Shown: positions 40,460-52,776, counted from the stretch's first letter. The stretch: DNA of 64,000 bases from Pythium myriotylum (GCA_023091665.1 JALJCQ010000004.1:2666001-2730000), one strand, 5' to 3'. Notes: generated by a model not told the origin, from the sequence alone. Numbers and translations: made by a program.

Positions 40460-43459
40460 ATGGCCCACACGGTCGCCGACTTTGAGATGGCCGTGCTCTG
40501 CGCGTTCCAGTACGCCGGCGCGAGCCTCGCCGACACGCAGGCGCAGACGCTCAAGCAGCAGGCAGAGGCCTACTGCAACGCCGTCAAGGCGAGCCCCGAC
40601 GGCTGGCGGCTCTGCGTCGAGCTCTTTGAGTACTCGACCCACGACCAGGCCAAGTTCTTCGCGCTGCAGACGCTGCAGGCGCTGCTCACGAGCGGCATCG
40701 CGGACAACGCCGTCACCGAGCAGCTGCACAACGAGCTGCTCGCGTGGCTGCGCGGCAACGTGGCGCTCGTGGAACAGGCCTCGCCGTTCCTCAAGACCAA
40801 GCTCGCGGTCGTCGTGACGCTGCTCATCAAGCGAGACTACCCGGACCGCTGGCCCAGCGCGTTCTCGGAGCTCATGACGCTGCTGCCCATGGGCGCGTCC
40901 ATGGTCGAGATGTTCTTCCGCATCCTCACGGAGATCAACACGGAGATCGTCGAGTTCGACGCCTCGCGTACCCCGGCCGAGGCTGCCGCCAACATGCGCA
41001 TCAAGGACGCCATGCGCGAGAGCTCGACCATGGCCGACACGTTCGACGCTATTTACAATGTGCTCGTCAACGCGGACATGAGCGGCGTCATGATGCGGCT
41101 CAGCATCTCAGCGCTCGAAGTGCTCAAGCGCTATATCTCGTGGGTCGACATTGGGCTCATCGTGAACGATCGGTTCATCCCGCTTCTCTTCAAGATGCTA
41201 CGCACGTCGGCGTCGCTGCGGTGCCCAGCGGCTAACTGCATCTTTGAGATCATCGATAAGGGAATGACTCCTGAAAAGAAGCTCGCGCTCATCACGCAGC
41301 TGCAGTTGCTCCAGGTTTTGCCCGAGCTCCCGATCCAGGATGAGGAAGACTTCGCGGTCGAAGTGGCGGAGATCGTCAACGGCATTGGTCTCGAGCTCAT
41401 TGAGTGCATCGATGCGTTCCGACACCAACAGAACGCGCCGCTCCTCGCTCAGGCCAGCTCAATGATGACGCAACTGATGCCACTCGTGTGGGATCTCTTT
41501 GCTCACGAAACTAAGAACGTGTCCGAGGAAGTCTTTGAGGTCGTCAACTCTGTGGGCACCCAAATCCGCGCCGAGTCGGAAGGTGCCCTCGCGGGTGCCA
41601 ATGAGATCTTCCAGCCGACCAGCTATTTGCCCCAGATTCTACATGGCATCTACATGCAGATCCGGTACCCTGAAGACTATGACGACTCGGATGAGGCCGA
41701 GTTTGAGGAGTATCGTCGTAGTTTGTTCAAGATCTACGTCAACATTACTCGGAAGCGGCCGATCGAGACCCTTGGGTTCTTGGGTAACATATCCCAGGAG
41801 ACACGCCCCCAAGTAAATCATACAGAATCACGAGCAGTGGAAGCTTTCATCTCGCTAGTTCACCGTTACATGGAAGGCATCGCAGCCTCGAAAGCGAAGA
41901 AAGAACTTGAATCTCCCAGCAGCCCGCTCACGGCCATTGTAATCAAGATCCACAGCAACATTATCGCAATCAGCACGCTTCCGACAGGTCCGAATATTGA
42001 CTCAAAGGTGCTGCTCGCTTACTACGATCTCGCGCAGCGTTATAGTCGTGTTTTACTGAACCAGAATCATCTGATCTCGGCATTGCTCGACATGCTGTTA
42101 GGGGTCCATGGCATTGTCAACCCAGACCCTCACGTGCGCTCACGCGTTTGTTATTTGGGGCTTCAACTTACCAAGTCCATTGGTTCATCGATCATCCCAC
42201 ACATTGATACCATCTTGCGCTCGCTTGTCCCGCGGCTCGTTGTGTTGGAGGAACAAGAGGTGGTCGCTCGTGCTAACGACCCCACGCTGATCCATTACGA
42301 CGACCAGATTTACTTGTTTGAGCTGGCCGGCCAAGTGATTTCAGCATATGGAGCCGTCCCGGAAACCATGGAGATCAAGTACCAGTACACCAAAATGGTC
42401 CTCGAGCCTCTTGTGACAGCGATCGATTCCACGCTCAACGCGCTTTCAAACGGATCACGACAGGAGGAACAGGCTGCGGAGCATTGCGGGAAGTTACTTA
42501 ATGCGATCGCGAACGTGTCAAAGGCGTTCAAGAGCGTTAATGTAATGGCCAACCAACAGGAGCTCTTCACGTCGGTGCTTAACGGTACGGCGTTCGTGCT
42601 GCGTACGATGCCCCGCCATCGCAGCGTGCGCTCGAAAGTCGTCTTCGCGCTCCACCGCTTCATTGCAATTCTAGACAGGGAACATCTGCTCGCGAATGTC
42701 TCTGGGATCTTGGAAAACTTGATGTTTGGTTGCGAATCTTCGGACGTGCTCGAAGTTGTGCAGCTGCTGGACCAACTCATCATCCGCTACAAGGAAGATC
42801 TATTGCCGTTTTTCGACCAGTTCACGATGCCATTCGTGCAGCATCTTTGCTCGATTATGCCGCCAAGGAATTCCTCGGCGGACAGTGAGACAAAGGACGC
42901 ATCGCAACTCGAACGTGAGTCTGTGCAGAAGTATTTGTACATGTTTTTGCTGCACTTGGCGAGCCACGACCTCTCGGCTGTCTTTCTGAGCCCACGCAAC
43001 GTTGGGCAGCTTGAAAACGTGTTGCTGCTGTTGCTGGAGGCCTGTGCGGACGTCACAGACGCAAATACCAACCGTGCAGGCTTCACAATTGTCCACGAGC
43101 TCGTTTCGCGCTGGCTGTTGTCGCCCCAACCGCCGGCGGCATTGACACCAGAAATCAAAGCCAGTTTCACAACGTTCGTAGTTGAGCGCTTCACGCCGGC
43201 TATGTTCTCGATCGGAAAGAAGCACCACTTTGAAGTCAACGACGCCCAATGTGCTGCCGCCATGAAGGAGGTCCGCACGCTCCACGAAGTCTTGCTCAAG
43301 GCACTTGGCGAGCAGTTTTTGTGCTACTTGCGCGACGTCTGTTTGCCTTCACTGGGTTGCCCACCAGACTTGGCGGCCTCGTACGCTCAACAGGTCGCGA
43401 CGGGGAACGACAAGGTGATCCTAAATGTTTACAAGCAGTTTGTGAGCCGCATGAAGTGA
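40460..43459 (+). CDS. XPOT: Exportin-T (tRNA nuclear export karyopherin)
   Basis: The product has 999 residues from the ATG at 40460, close to the usual 960-1100. An in-frame ATG at 40277 would add 61 low-complexity Pro/Ser/Arg residues; the later one fits the family start better. The N-terminal importin-beta/Xpo1 region includes FFALQTLQALL and KTKLAVVVTLLIKRDYPDRWPSAF. The segment RILTEINTEIVEFDASRT, then IKDAMRESSTMADTF and KRYISWVDIGLIVNDRF, is characteristic of exportin-T rather than CRM1. The rest is HEAT repeats. It carries mature tRNA with RanGTP out of the nucleus. Confidence 0.92.
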   Translation: MAHTVADFEMAVLCAFQYAGASLADTQAQTLKQQAEAYCNAVKASPDGWRLCVELFEYSTHDQAKFFALQTLQALLTSGIADNAVTEQLHNELLAWLRGNVALVEQASPFLKTKLAVVVTLLIKRDYPDRWPSAFSELMTLLPMGASMVEMFFRILTEINTEIVEFDASRTPAEAAANMRIKDAMRESSTMADTFDAIYNVLVNADMSGVMMRLSISALEVLKRYISWVDIGLIVNDRFIPLLFKMLRTSASLRCPAANCIFEIIDKGMTPEKKLALITQLQLLQVLPELPIQDEEDFAVEVAEIVNGIGLELIECIDAFRHQQNAPLLAQASSMMTQLMPLVWDLFAHETKNVSEEVFEVVNSVGTQIRAESEGALAGANEIFQPTSYLPQILHGIYMQIRYPEDYDDSDEAEFEEYRRSLFKIYVNITRKRPIETLGFLGNISQETRPQVNHTESRAVEAFISLVHRYMEGIAASKAKKELESPSSPLTAIVIKIHSNIIAISTLPTGPNIDSKVLLAYYDLAQRYSRVLLNQNHLISALLDMLLGVHGIVNPDPHVRSRVCYLGLQLTKSIGSSIIPHIDTILRSLVPRLVVLEEQEVVARANDPTLIHYDDQIYLFELAGQVISAYGAVPETMEIKYQYTKMVLEPLVTAIDSTLNALSNGSRQEEQAAEHCGKLLNAIANVSKAFKSVNVMANQQELFTSVLNGTAFVLRTMPRHRSVRSKVVFALHRFIAILDREHLLANVSGILENLMFGCESSDVLEVVQLLDQLIIRYKEDLLPFFDQFTMPFVQHLCSIMPPRNSSADSETKDASQLERESVQKYLYMFLLHLASHDLSAVFLSPRNVGQLENVLLLLLEACADVTDANTNRAGFTIVHELVSRWLLSPQPPAALTPEIKASFTTFVVERFTPAMFSIGKKHHFEVNDAQCAAAMKEVRTLHEVLLKALGEQFLCYLRDVCLPSLGCPPDLAASYAQQVATGNDKVILNVYKQFVSRMK

Positions 43460-43821
43460 GAGAGAAAGAGCGGGCGATGACGAGGAATAATCGAGGGAAG
43501 TCCAAGAGAAAGACCGAAAACGTAGCGTGGCCTAAGTTTATGGAAGCGACGAACCAGTATAGAAGAAAGTACACACGTCTGGAGCGGTGGTGCTCACTGA
43601 CTCAAGTGTAGCCATTCAAAGAGAGATGGGTACAATCGACGGCATCAGAATTACTCAGATAAATAATGAAATGTAATTGGATGTCGATTCTATATTTGAA
43701 ATTATACTAGCCAATCAAAACGTTTCTTCTGTAGAATCAGCTTCTGAGTTCAGCGCCAAAATGTGTATTCGTTTAAGTACGATTTTCCCCACCGTTTTTC
43801 CCCGGCTGCCAGAACGCGAAT
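43460..43821. other. Intergenic region
   Basis: Contains the 3' flank of exportin-T and the leader of the next gene; no further feature is seen. Confidence 0.5.
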
Positions 43822-45919
43822 ATGGCGAGCGGCAACTCGACGCCGGCCGACTTTGGCGCGACTGCGCGGCGCTCGTGGGAAGATCCAAGCGCCTCCGCCG
43901 CGTCCAATCGAAGCTCCGCGATCTCCTCTTTCGAACGAGCCGCTTTCGAGCGCCAGGCGGCGAGTAGCGGCGGAGAAAGCAGCCAGCGAAGTGACAGCGT
44001 CGGGCGGTTCGCGGGCAGTTTCCACCACCGGCGCGACGCAAGCGAGGCCGACGACAGTCAGTACTACCACGACGACGAGGACGATGGAGAAGACGATGAA
44101 GAGGACGACGACCACGTGCGACAGAGCTGGACGACCGAGAAGGAGCCGACCGAGGAGCGATTCGTTGCGAGCTTTCGCTTTCGAGAGAACGGTCGAGCGG
44201 TGTACGAGGAGGAAGAAGAGGAGGAAGAAGAGGACGAAGAAGAGGACGACGATGGAGACAGCGACGCGTCGTTCGGATCGCTCGAGTGGGTGACGCGTCA
44301 GCTGCGCGAGTTGGAGAGGAGGAAGGAGGCCTCGGAGGGCGATCGAAGCGAGCGCAAGGACGAAAAGAAGGACGAGGAAGAAGAAGAAGAAGACGAGGAG
44401 GAAGGAGAGGACGGCCACGAAGAGGACAACGTCGAGTCGAGTGTGCGCGAGGCGCTGAGCTTGCTCAACGGTGGAGGAGCGAGTGGACATGATGACGGCG
44501 AGTGGGAACGTGGTGCGGAGGACCGGAGAGGGTCGTATTTCGACATCGTGCAGGAGGCCATGGCCACCGAGTGGGAGCGAGGCCAGTACAGTGTGCAGCA
44601 GGATCAGGAGGAGCACCAAGACGAACATGATTCTGGTCACCACGATCAAGAGACACACGACGAGGCGTTCGAGGACGAGTGGCTTGAGGCCTTTACAGCC
44701 AAAGGCCGAGTCTACTACTACAATCGTCGCACGCGCGAGTCCTCGTGGACCAAGTAAGTATTCGAGATCTGATAACGCTGACTCGTTGTCTCCTAAGTGG
44801 GTGGCTTTTCATAGGCCAGTCACGTTCGATCCGCAGAGGTCCTCTGTCACTGACAATCATTACGAGACGACAAGAGAGGATTCCCACGAGAAGTCTCAAG
44901 ACGAAGAAATTGAACCATTCAGCCACCACAGAGAGCATGATCAAATCGAAATACCAGAGGACAACCAGAGCGAATCGCGGAATCATGATCAAAACCACTC
45001 ATCGACCTCGTCCACGGCGTCGTCCGAACACCAACCTGAAACTACAAGTGCGCCAGCAAACACGCCATCAAATGTGCTTTTCTGCTGCTTCTGCGGTTCG
45101 GAGTTGGGCGGTGCTACTGGGTTCCAGTCTCACATGTCAACATGCAAGACGCTACAATTCCACAAAGAATCGGCATCGCCTCTGTACACGCAGTTCCAGC
45201 AGATGCTTGTGCTATTGTCGGAGGATGTATCGTTGCGAGCCCTCCATTATGCCTCCTCCTTTCCAGACGCGAAGCCTCACCCTCAAGGTTCAGTGTCTGT
45301 GGAGCAGTCTGTACGTGAGAGTCTCACGTTGCTACGTGTCAAGCATCGGTCCACACGCAAGCCATTGGTCCACAAATTCAAGGAGGAAACGCGATCTCCA
45401 GCGTCACATCCTGCCCAGCGCCTGTCTCTGTCTTCCAACGCGTCATCGAAGAAGCGGGAGGCGGCTACATCCCGAGAGCCCCTTGGAAGTCGGTATACGA
45501 GTATGAAGCAGAAGCCTACGCCTGTTGCCCAACTCAATATGGAAACCTGTCGCCACTGTGGACGCAGTTTTGCGGAGGGAAGACTAGCTAAACACGAAGC
45601 CGTTTGCCCTCGCGTATTTGGTACTGAGACCGCGTGGGGACGAGGACCGTCAAGTTCAGCGCCGAAGAACCAGGTGAGTGAGTCCGAACAACAACGCCAC
45701 GACCTACTCCGCTCGCTGAAGAAGAAGCACCATGCCAACCTCAAGCACACGCTAGCGCTTAGCTTCCAGGAGCACCAGGCATCGTTGGTTGAATGCCCAT
45801 GCTGCCGACGCAAGTTCGCGCCGTCAGGTGCGCAGCAGCACATTGACATTTGCAAGACGGTCCAGCATCGACCACGAAATCCGGTGCCGCTGCTTAAGGA
45901 CTTTGCCCTCGCAGGGTGA
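43822..45919 (+). CDS. WW-domain and C2HC zinc-finger protein with acidic region
   Basis: Exons 43822-44753 and 44815-45919 join across a 61-nt intron to 678 residues. Residues 1-75 are Ser/Ala-rich; about 75-220 contains long runs of Glu and Asp. A WW domain sits at about 284-312 (DEWLEAFTAKGRVYYYNRRT, then ESSWTKP), split by the intron just before its final Pro. Exon 2 encodes three Cys/His modules: CCFCGSELGG...HMSTC, CRHCGRSF...LAKHEAVC and CPCCRRKF...QQHIDIC. The last two are zf-C2HC_2 type, as in ZC2HC1 proteins. The WW domain would bind a proline-rich partner; the process is unknown. Confidence 0.85.
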
Positions 45920-45996
45920 AAAAGATTGCTAACCGCAAACCAAGTCCAAAATAAACTTAAGCAGCCACGACCATTAAGCTACGTAGTCAATCTACC

Positions 45997-48900
45997 TCAA
46001 GGTCTGAAGCCAGCGAAGGCCTTCTCGAGGATTTCCTTTCGGATCTTGGGGTAGTCAGGGTACATGTCCAGCACCTTGTAGCAGACGTCGACGGCTGCAA
46101 CGTACTTCTTGGCCTTGAGGTAGTTGAATGCAAGCTTATAGCCGATCGTCGCACTCGCCTCTCCCTCGCAGCCCCAGGCTTCCTGATAACACTCGGCCGC
46201 ATCGATGTATGACTGCTCTTTCTCCATGATGAGTCCGAGAAGTTCCCACGCTTTACCCGACGATTTGTTGTGCATCAGCGCCTTCTTGCATAGCTCTTGT
46301 GCGAGGTCGTACTTGGACCTCTCGACGTAGAGGTCCGCGAGCATAAGATAACTGCGCTCAAAGTCCTCGGCAAGGCTCTGGTCGTAATCCATTTTGGCAA
46401 TGCGCTTGAGCTGGTTGCGTGCCTTGGGCTGCTGCTTGGTCAACATGTATGCAGTCGCGAGACCGAGCAGCGCCGGTACGTAATCTCGGTCGTGGTGCTC
46501 GAGAATCTCCATAAACTGCTGGATCGCCTTGTCTAGCATCGGCTTGGTCTTCACGGCCAGTACAGCGTACGCCTCAAGCACTTTGATGCGAAGGTTCTTG
46601 TCTTCTTTGCCGCCTGGCAGCTCGTCCAGCAGGGTGTTGGCGATTCGAATGTTTTCGGTTTGCTCTTTGGTGTTGGCCATCGTGTTTTGGTCGCCGTCAG
46701 CCAAGTCCCAGAGGTTCTCATTGTCCGGGTTCAAGTAGATCTCGATCATGTTCATGAGCGCTTGCTTGCCCCACTCGGGGTCGCGCCGTGCGAGATTAAA
46801 CTCCTCGATGGCCTCGCGCACGTTGTTCTTGTAGCGAGCGTAGAGCCCCTTGCAAAAGTGGAGTCCCGGCGAGTGAGCTACGCGCACGCCCGACTTTTCC
46901 GCCAGCTTGAGGTACCGCGGGACAGTTCCCAGCTTACCTGCGCGCCGAAGCATGACGATGAACCGCGAAAGCGCAGCGAAATTATCGGGTTTGCTCTCGA
47001 GCAGCTGCTGGAAGTGGTAGATGGCTGATTCGTTGTCTTCCTTCTGAAGCATGATATCGGCAAGCATAATAGCAGCCTCCTCATGCGCTGGGTTGAGTCG
47101 CAGAAGCGTCGTGCACCGCACCTGGCACTGGTCCAGGTCACCGGCGCTGCGGTGTGTGCGCGCAAGAAAGAGGATGCAGCCTTCGTGGGTCTCGTCGCTC
47201 CGCAGCGCGAGCGTCGCGTACTTGAGGACGTTTTCGTGCTCGTGCGGCTTATCCGCGTAAATTTTTGCGATCTGAAAGCATGTCTCGGCGATAGCTCGCT
47301 TCTGTTTCGCGATGACGTCGGGCTGCTCGTCTTTTTGCTTGTCGAGGATGAGCTTCTGGATCGAGTAGGCCTTGAGCAATGCCTGAATCGAGAGGTCGTC
47401 ATTGCCGAGCCCGCGGTGGATCGACGGTAGGATGAGCTGCAGTTCAACAGCGCGAGACAGGTCGCTGATCTCCTCGGACTCGTGTGGTGGCGCCTGCTGG
47501 ATGACCCGCAGAGCTTGGTCGAAGTGGCCCAACTTCGAGTAGAGCTCGGCAAGATCTTTACGAAGCAGTACGTTAGTCGGTGCAAGCTTGAGCGCGCTTT
47601 CGTAGTAATCGACGGCCTTGAGGAAGTCGCGCTTGGAGATGAGCACCTTTCCGATACGACCGGCAAGCGTCGGGTCATTGGGACTCAGCGTTGCGGCTGC
47701 GCGGAATGATTCGATTGCCTGGTCGAGCATCTGGATTCGCAGGTAGGCCTCAGCCATGTTGACGTGTGCCGTGTGGGTCGGGTTCATCGCTACGAGCTCT
47801 TGGAAGCAACGCGCGTATTGGTGCTTGTCCTTGCGATGCATGAGAAAGATATCGGCTTTGACCATCTGCGCCTTGGCGAAGGCAGGCGAGCTGTGAGGCA
47901 CGTTGCTGAGCATGGCAATAGCCGCATCGTGATCACCGCGCTTGATTGCGAGCTCACTGTTGGCCACAAGGACGCGCACCTCTTGGGATGTTCCTCTGCG
48001 AAAACGAAGGACATTGTGAATCAGCAGCAACAAGAGTATCACGATCGATAAAGAGCATACCGGAAGATCTGAAGCGCCTCGCGGACGATTTTCGTGGCCT
48101 CCGGCACGTCGTTGAGCTGGGACAGCACCTGCGCCATCTGAATGTACACGGAAGCCTTGTCAAACTGCGCAATTTCGATTGCTGTGACACTCTGGGTAGC
48201 TACTGTCGAAGGAGCCGCGGTGGTGCGTTTGCCTTTAGGCGGGCCACCCGCTCCTGTGGTCGAGGAGCCTGCAGACAGCACCTTCATGGCCGCTTGAAGA
48301 GTCTGGTGCGCGTCACGCACGTCGCCCGACGTCTCGAGGATCTTCGCCTTGACGACGAAGTACGAAAGCGTCTGCCGAATAGAAAAGTCGTGACTGAGCG
48401 CTTGGTCAAGACACGACGACGACGCGCGAAAATGTTCGCGCTCGAGACAAATGCGAGCCTGTAGCATGTGCGCTTGGGCGTGGCTCGGATCCATCTTGAG
48501 GATCAAGTTGCACGTGGTATAGGCGTCATCGAGACGCGTGGCCATGAAGTATGCCTGCGCAAGCACGAACTGGGCACGCACAAAACCGGGCGATTTTTTC
48601 ACGAGCTTCTCGAGCGTGGAAATGCCTTTGCCCATGACAATCGCCGCCTCCTCGGCAGAGCAAGCCGAAGCTCCAACATCCTGGCGAAGAAACTCCGACG
48701 AGACCTCGACGAGGAAGAGCGGGTTCAGCTGACTCATTAGCTCGTGTGTGGACACGTCGGCCTGCTGAATTGTGTCTTTGAGCTTATCCATGTGGAGCTG
48801 TACGGCTTTTTGAAGAAGCTTGACCTGCTTCCCGCGGTCTTTGTCTTTGTACCACGCGAGCAAGGCCTGTAAGAAGACAAAGCCCGCACTTGCACCAATG

Positions 48901-50146
48901 GATTCCTGGATTACGCTCAGAAACTCCATTTGCTGCGCTGCGTCGTCAAGCTGCCCGAGCTTGATTTGGCAGTAGATAAGACCATGGAGAGCCATCTCGT
49001 TGGACTCGTCGAGCTTCAGCGCCTCTTTATACGACTCCATGGCCTCGCCATAGTCCTCAAGCAGTGCGCGCTGGTAGCCTCGCTCGGCGCGGAACACACC
49101 ACTCTCCGGGTTGAGCTGCACGGCCTGGTCGATTAATGCGAGGTTGCACTGCAGAACTTCGTTGCTGCGGTCCGATAGTCGTGCGTTGCACTTAGCGATT
49201 TCGTGGAAGAGCTCGGGGTTGGACGGCTCGCTTTTCTTGAGCGCATCAAACAGGTCGCGAATGTGAATGGCGGCCTCTCGAGGCTTTCCCTCTCGCGAGA
49301 GCAAGTGGAGTACCATGATGCGCAGCGCCTCGACGTCGCGTGGGTTATCGCCCAGCGCTCGCTCAACGCTGTCGAGGCATTGGTCCCAGTTGCCCATCTT
49401 AAGCAGAATCAGGGCTTTCTCCGCCACACCGTGCTTGAACCACGGGAATTTGACGATGATCTCGTCGAAGCACTCAAGCACTTTGCCGTAGTTCTTCTTG
49501 ATGTCGTGATACTTGGCCACACCAAGGAGCAGTTCCGCGTCGTTCGGGCTATCCATGGAAGCAAAAGCGTCAGATTGCATACATCCACAACAACATCGAC
49601 CACGTACTCTCGCACTTGGTCAAAGTACTGGATCGAGTGGTCACGCAGGTCGACATCGCGTTTGGTCTTCGGCTCAGTCGTGAGATCGATCCAACCGCGC
49701 AGGATGCTAGCACGCATCTGGATACTTGTCTCGGGCTTGCCGCGCGCGCTGCTGAGCTGCTCGAGCACTTTGCGGGCCTTAACGGGTTCCTGGATGTGCC
49801 AGAAGAGCGTCGCGCAGAGCAACTGCGCGTTCTCGCTCGCGTGCTCTTCGGCCATGACAACCTGCATCTCGAGCTGCGCGAGCTCGTCGTGGTCGACCAA
49901 TTTGCATTGGTTGTGGGCGAAAATGAGCGCGTGGAGACACGGTAGTTCAACCTCTTTCTTCTTCTTGAGGTTCTCGAGCTCGCGGATCGCAGACGAAAAA
50001 CTCCGCTCTTTAGCGATGCCGAACGCGCGCCAGAACTGGAGCACGGGGTCGGAGCCTTTCTTCTCGAGCAATGACTCGCAGAGCCGCTGGACGTGGTCGA
50101 ACCAGCCCTTGCGAAGGTAGTAGTTGATCAACACGCGTGGCTCCAT
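45997..50146 (-). CDS. IFT139: Intraflagellar transport protein IFT139 (TTC21-type TPR protein)
   Basis: Three exons, 50146-49608, 49548-48061 and 47995-45997, join in frame to 1341 residues, close to animal TTC21B (about 1316). The introns are 59 nt (GTACGT...TAG, with a CTGAC branch site) and 65 nt (GTATGC...CAG). The start MEPRVLINYYLRKGWFDHV and the block LNPLFLVEVSSEFL are typical of TTC21. The whole protein is tetratricopeptide repeats. IFT139 is an IFT-A subunit for retrograde transport in flagella, which fits a zoospore-forming organism. Apparent separate frames arise only from the two short introns. Confidence 0.92.
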
Positions 50147-50365
50147 GGTCGGGAACCAAATCGAATGAGAGATTGGATATCGGAGACCGTCGAGGGTGGA
50201 GGCACGCCAAGCGACGCGACGCTTTAAGATTATCGAAAGAGTCTCCTCCACAAAGGTGTGTTTTGGACCCAATGCTCGCATTTGAACAATAGTCGGATGT
50301 GGGATCTAAGTGTTGTTGCTGTATTGCACTACTAAATAGGTAAATAGCGATGGACGACAGGAATC

Positions 50366-51004
50366 TCAGAACAACGCCCAAGTGATGGCGAGACCTAGCA
50401 CAATTGCGCTAGCTGTTATCGTCGTCGTCGTCGAAGTTCGCTCGGGGCTTGCTGACGAAGGACTCTTTGACACGCGTTGGCGACCAGGCATCGTCATGTT
50501 GCTTCCGCTTCCGCTGGCGGAGCCGTAAAAGTCATCCCACGCGTTATCGACCGGTGCAGCTGTCGTGGGCTTTGGCGTCTTGGGCTTGTTGGTCTTCTTG
50601 CTGTTGGCCTCGATCGCATCCTCGGACTTGGTGCACTGGATGCCGCGGAAGATCATTGGGTTCACAACACTGCTGGGATCGTTCGGATCTGAAATGCCGC
50701 GTATGTAAGCCAAGTTCTGTGTCTCAACCCATGAACAGCAAGGATCGCCCAGTTCCTGGCCGTTGGTTTGCCCGTCGTTATCCGTGTCGGCTTGACAAAG
50801 CTCGGTCGTCCAACGACGCCCAGCGGCCGCGAAGGCCCGGCCAAAGGCATTGAGTGCGCCGCCACCAACGTGGTTCACGTGGCCCAGCGCCTTGATGTTG
50901 GGCACTTCGCAGCCGTTCGGGATCTTGTCGGTAAACCGCTGAAAAGCGTGGACTTGGACAAGCGCCGCGACACCCCAAGTGAACAGCGGGATCAGGGTTC
51001 GCAT
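50366..51004 (-). CDS. Temptin-domain protein with hydrophobic tail, divergent copy 14
   Basis: The ATG at 51004 opens a signal peptide (1-20, ends VQVHA); the product has 212 residues. The domain is FQRFTDKIPNGCEVPNIKALGH, with an extra Cys32 absent from the array copies and a loop [12 protein letters not shown] (73-84), then GDPCCSW. The stalk has Lys/Pro/Thr (KTNKPKTPKPTT) followed by an acidic-aromatic patch (DDFYGSASGSG). The end TASAIVLGLAITWALF is a GPI or membrane tail. It is inverted and 24 kb from the array, and looks like the oldest, most animal-like member, possibly the ancestral locus (inference). Confidence 0.88.
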   Translation of the reverse strand: MRTLIPLFTWGVAALVQVHAFQRFTDKIPNGCEVPNIKALGHVNHVGGGALNAFGRAFAAAGRRWTTELCQADTDNDGQTNGQELGDPCCSWVETQNLAYIRGISDPNDPSSVVNPMIFRGIQCTKSEDAIEANSKKTNKPKTPKPTTAAPVDNAWDDFYGSASGSGSNMTMPGRQRVSKSPSSASPERTSTTTTITASAIVLGLAITWALF

Positions 51005-51969
51005 GGCGGAAGAACGAGCAGAGAGACTCGAACGTTGGTTGACAGAGCAGATGGGAGAATGCGGCTGCGAGACCACGCGAAGGCGATGGACCGAGACATC
51101 GCGTCCGGTGAATGCGATGCCGCGCTGAGCCATGACAAGCAATCTCGTTCGAGTATCTTTGGGGCGTCGAAGGTTCGACTCGCTGCGGTACCGTAGCCAG
51201 GACCAATCCCAGAGGGTCTTGCAACTGGAAATGATGCGTTCACACAAACTCGAGAGCCAAACGTAGCAAGCTGCACGGGACAGCGCGGAGCACGTTCGCG
51301 GAGCCTTCTCCCATGGCCGATTCAGTGCGCTATTTGACTCCTTGAGTTGCAGAGATCTCAACGCTGAAGTGGAAGCAGCTCACTAGTGGCCAGTTCACAT
51401 CATGCGACGTGGGCAATTCACTGACCATCGCTAAAGAGATCGGGGTCGATCTAATCTGGAACGACATGACAAGGAGAGGTGGGGTATCCACATGCGGAGT
51501 ATTTTTGATCCGGCTGGTCAGCATGTCTAAAGAGAGCAGACCCTCAAGACGACGGATGCATGGGCGCAACACGGCCGAATCTCGCGATCTAGGAATGTGA
51601 GCTTCAGTATTAAGAACTCGGAACTGACGTTCCTTCGTGTGGCCGTGAACACAATCTTCCGAGCGCTATCGGAGACTGCTTGTGGCCAATTCGTTTCTGC
51701 CGGAAACAGGAGGTGATTCAGGAGTTTTCGTGTGGATTCTTCACAACCCATATTGAGTTGGAGATGTCGAAGGCTTCAGCAAATTTGTGGAGCTTCGCCT
51801 TGAGTGATGGAGCTCTTTGCCAAAATCGTGTCCTACCCTATGGCGCTTCATCCAAGATTCAGGTTGTGGCATATCCAGGCTGTAAGAGTGCGGTTGTTCG
51901 AACGAGTCTGCTGAGAGCACATATATGATATTTCAAACGCCACGATTTAGCTACAATAGTTGAAGGCGC
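51005..51969. other. Intergenic region
   Basis: No gene is recognised on either strand. Confidence 0.5.
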
Positions 51970-52776
51970 TTAGGCCGAGACGAAGGTGGCGTTCGGCGCC
52001 AGCGACAGGATCCAGGCCTTGACGGCCGAGACCTTGGAGTACACGCCTGGCTTGCCCGTCTGACCGCAACCATCACCCCAGGACACGACGCCCACGAGCA
52101 CGTCGCCCGACGCACGCTCGAGGATGAGCGGTCCACCCGAGTCACCTTGGCACGAGTCCTTGTTGCGCACGCCGCCAGCACACACCATGGTGTCGAGGAT
52201 TCCCTTGGAGCCGCCCTTGAGACCAGCAGCCTTGCACTTGGCGTCCGTAAGCACCGGCACATCCACGCGCAGCAACTCGTTCGAGGAGACACCGCCCTGC
52301 GACGTGTCACCCCAGCCCAGGACCGTAGCGGTGGCACCGGCGAAAGTCTCCGAGTCGGGAGCGAAGAGCTTGATCGGAGGGAACTTGGAAGGCTTGGCGA
52401 GCTCGATGATGTTGTAGTCGTAGTACCACGTGTCGTCCTCGTTCGGGCGCGTGGTGCCTTCGTTGAAGCGCGGGTGGACGGTCTCCTTCTTGACGGCGAT
52501 GCGCTCGCCATCGCGGGAGCCGCTGATGTAGTGCGAACCGATGGAGACGTAGTTGGCGAATCCACCGCAGTGGCCGGCCGTGAGCACATGCGTGGGCGTG
52601 ATGAGCGAGCCACCGCAGTCGGAGTATCCCGTAGCCGTCTCGCGGAGACCAGAGACGTAGGTCTTGGTGCCGGACGGGACGACGGTGCCGCCGAGGATGA
52701 GCGGGTTGATGTCGACGGCGTTCTGCGCGTGAACGACGGCGGCCAAGGCGAGAGCGAGCGTTGCGGCGATCTTCAT
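51970..52776 (-). CDS. Secreted trypsin-like serine protease (S1), copy A
   Basis: The ATG at 52776 opens a signal peptide (1-17, ends VVHAQ); the upstream in-frame ATG adds 59 non-signal residues. The product has 268 residues. A short propeptide leads to ILGG at 27-30. The catalytic triad is intact: His69 in TAGHC, Asp120 in YDYNIIEL, Ser213 in GDSGGP. Asp207 in KDSCQGDSGG is the S1-pocket Asp of trypsins, so cleavage after Lys/Arg is expected. Related oomycete S1 proteins include glucanase inhibitors that lack the triad; this one should be active. About 80% like the pair at 58-61 kb. Confidence 0.93.
   Translation of the reverse strand: MKIAATLALALAAVVHAQNAVDINPLILGGTVVPSGTKTYVSGLRETATGYSDCGGSLITPTHVLTAGHCGGFANYVSIGSHYISGSRDGERIAVKKETVHPRFNEGTTRPNEDDTWYYDYNIIELAKPSKFPPIKLFAPDSETFAGATATVLGWGDTSQGGVSSNELLRVDVPVLTDAKCKAAGLKGGSKGILDTMVCAGGVRNKDSCQGDSGGPLILERASGDVLVGVVSWGDGCGQTGKPGVYSKVSAVKAWILSLAPNATFVSA

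Noticed and set aside
50366..52776. Calling the S1 proteins glucanase inhibitors
   Set aside because: The catalytic triad is complete in all three genes, unlike glucanase inhibitor proteins.
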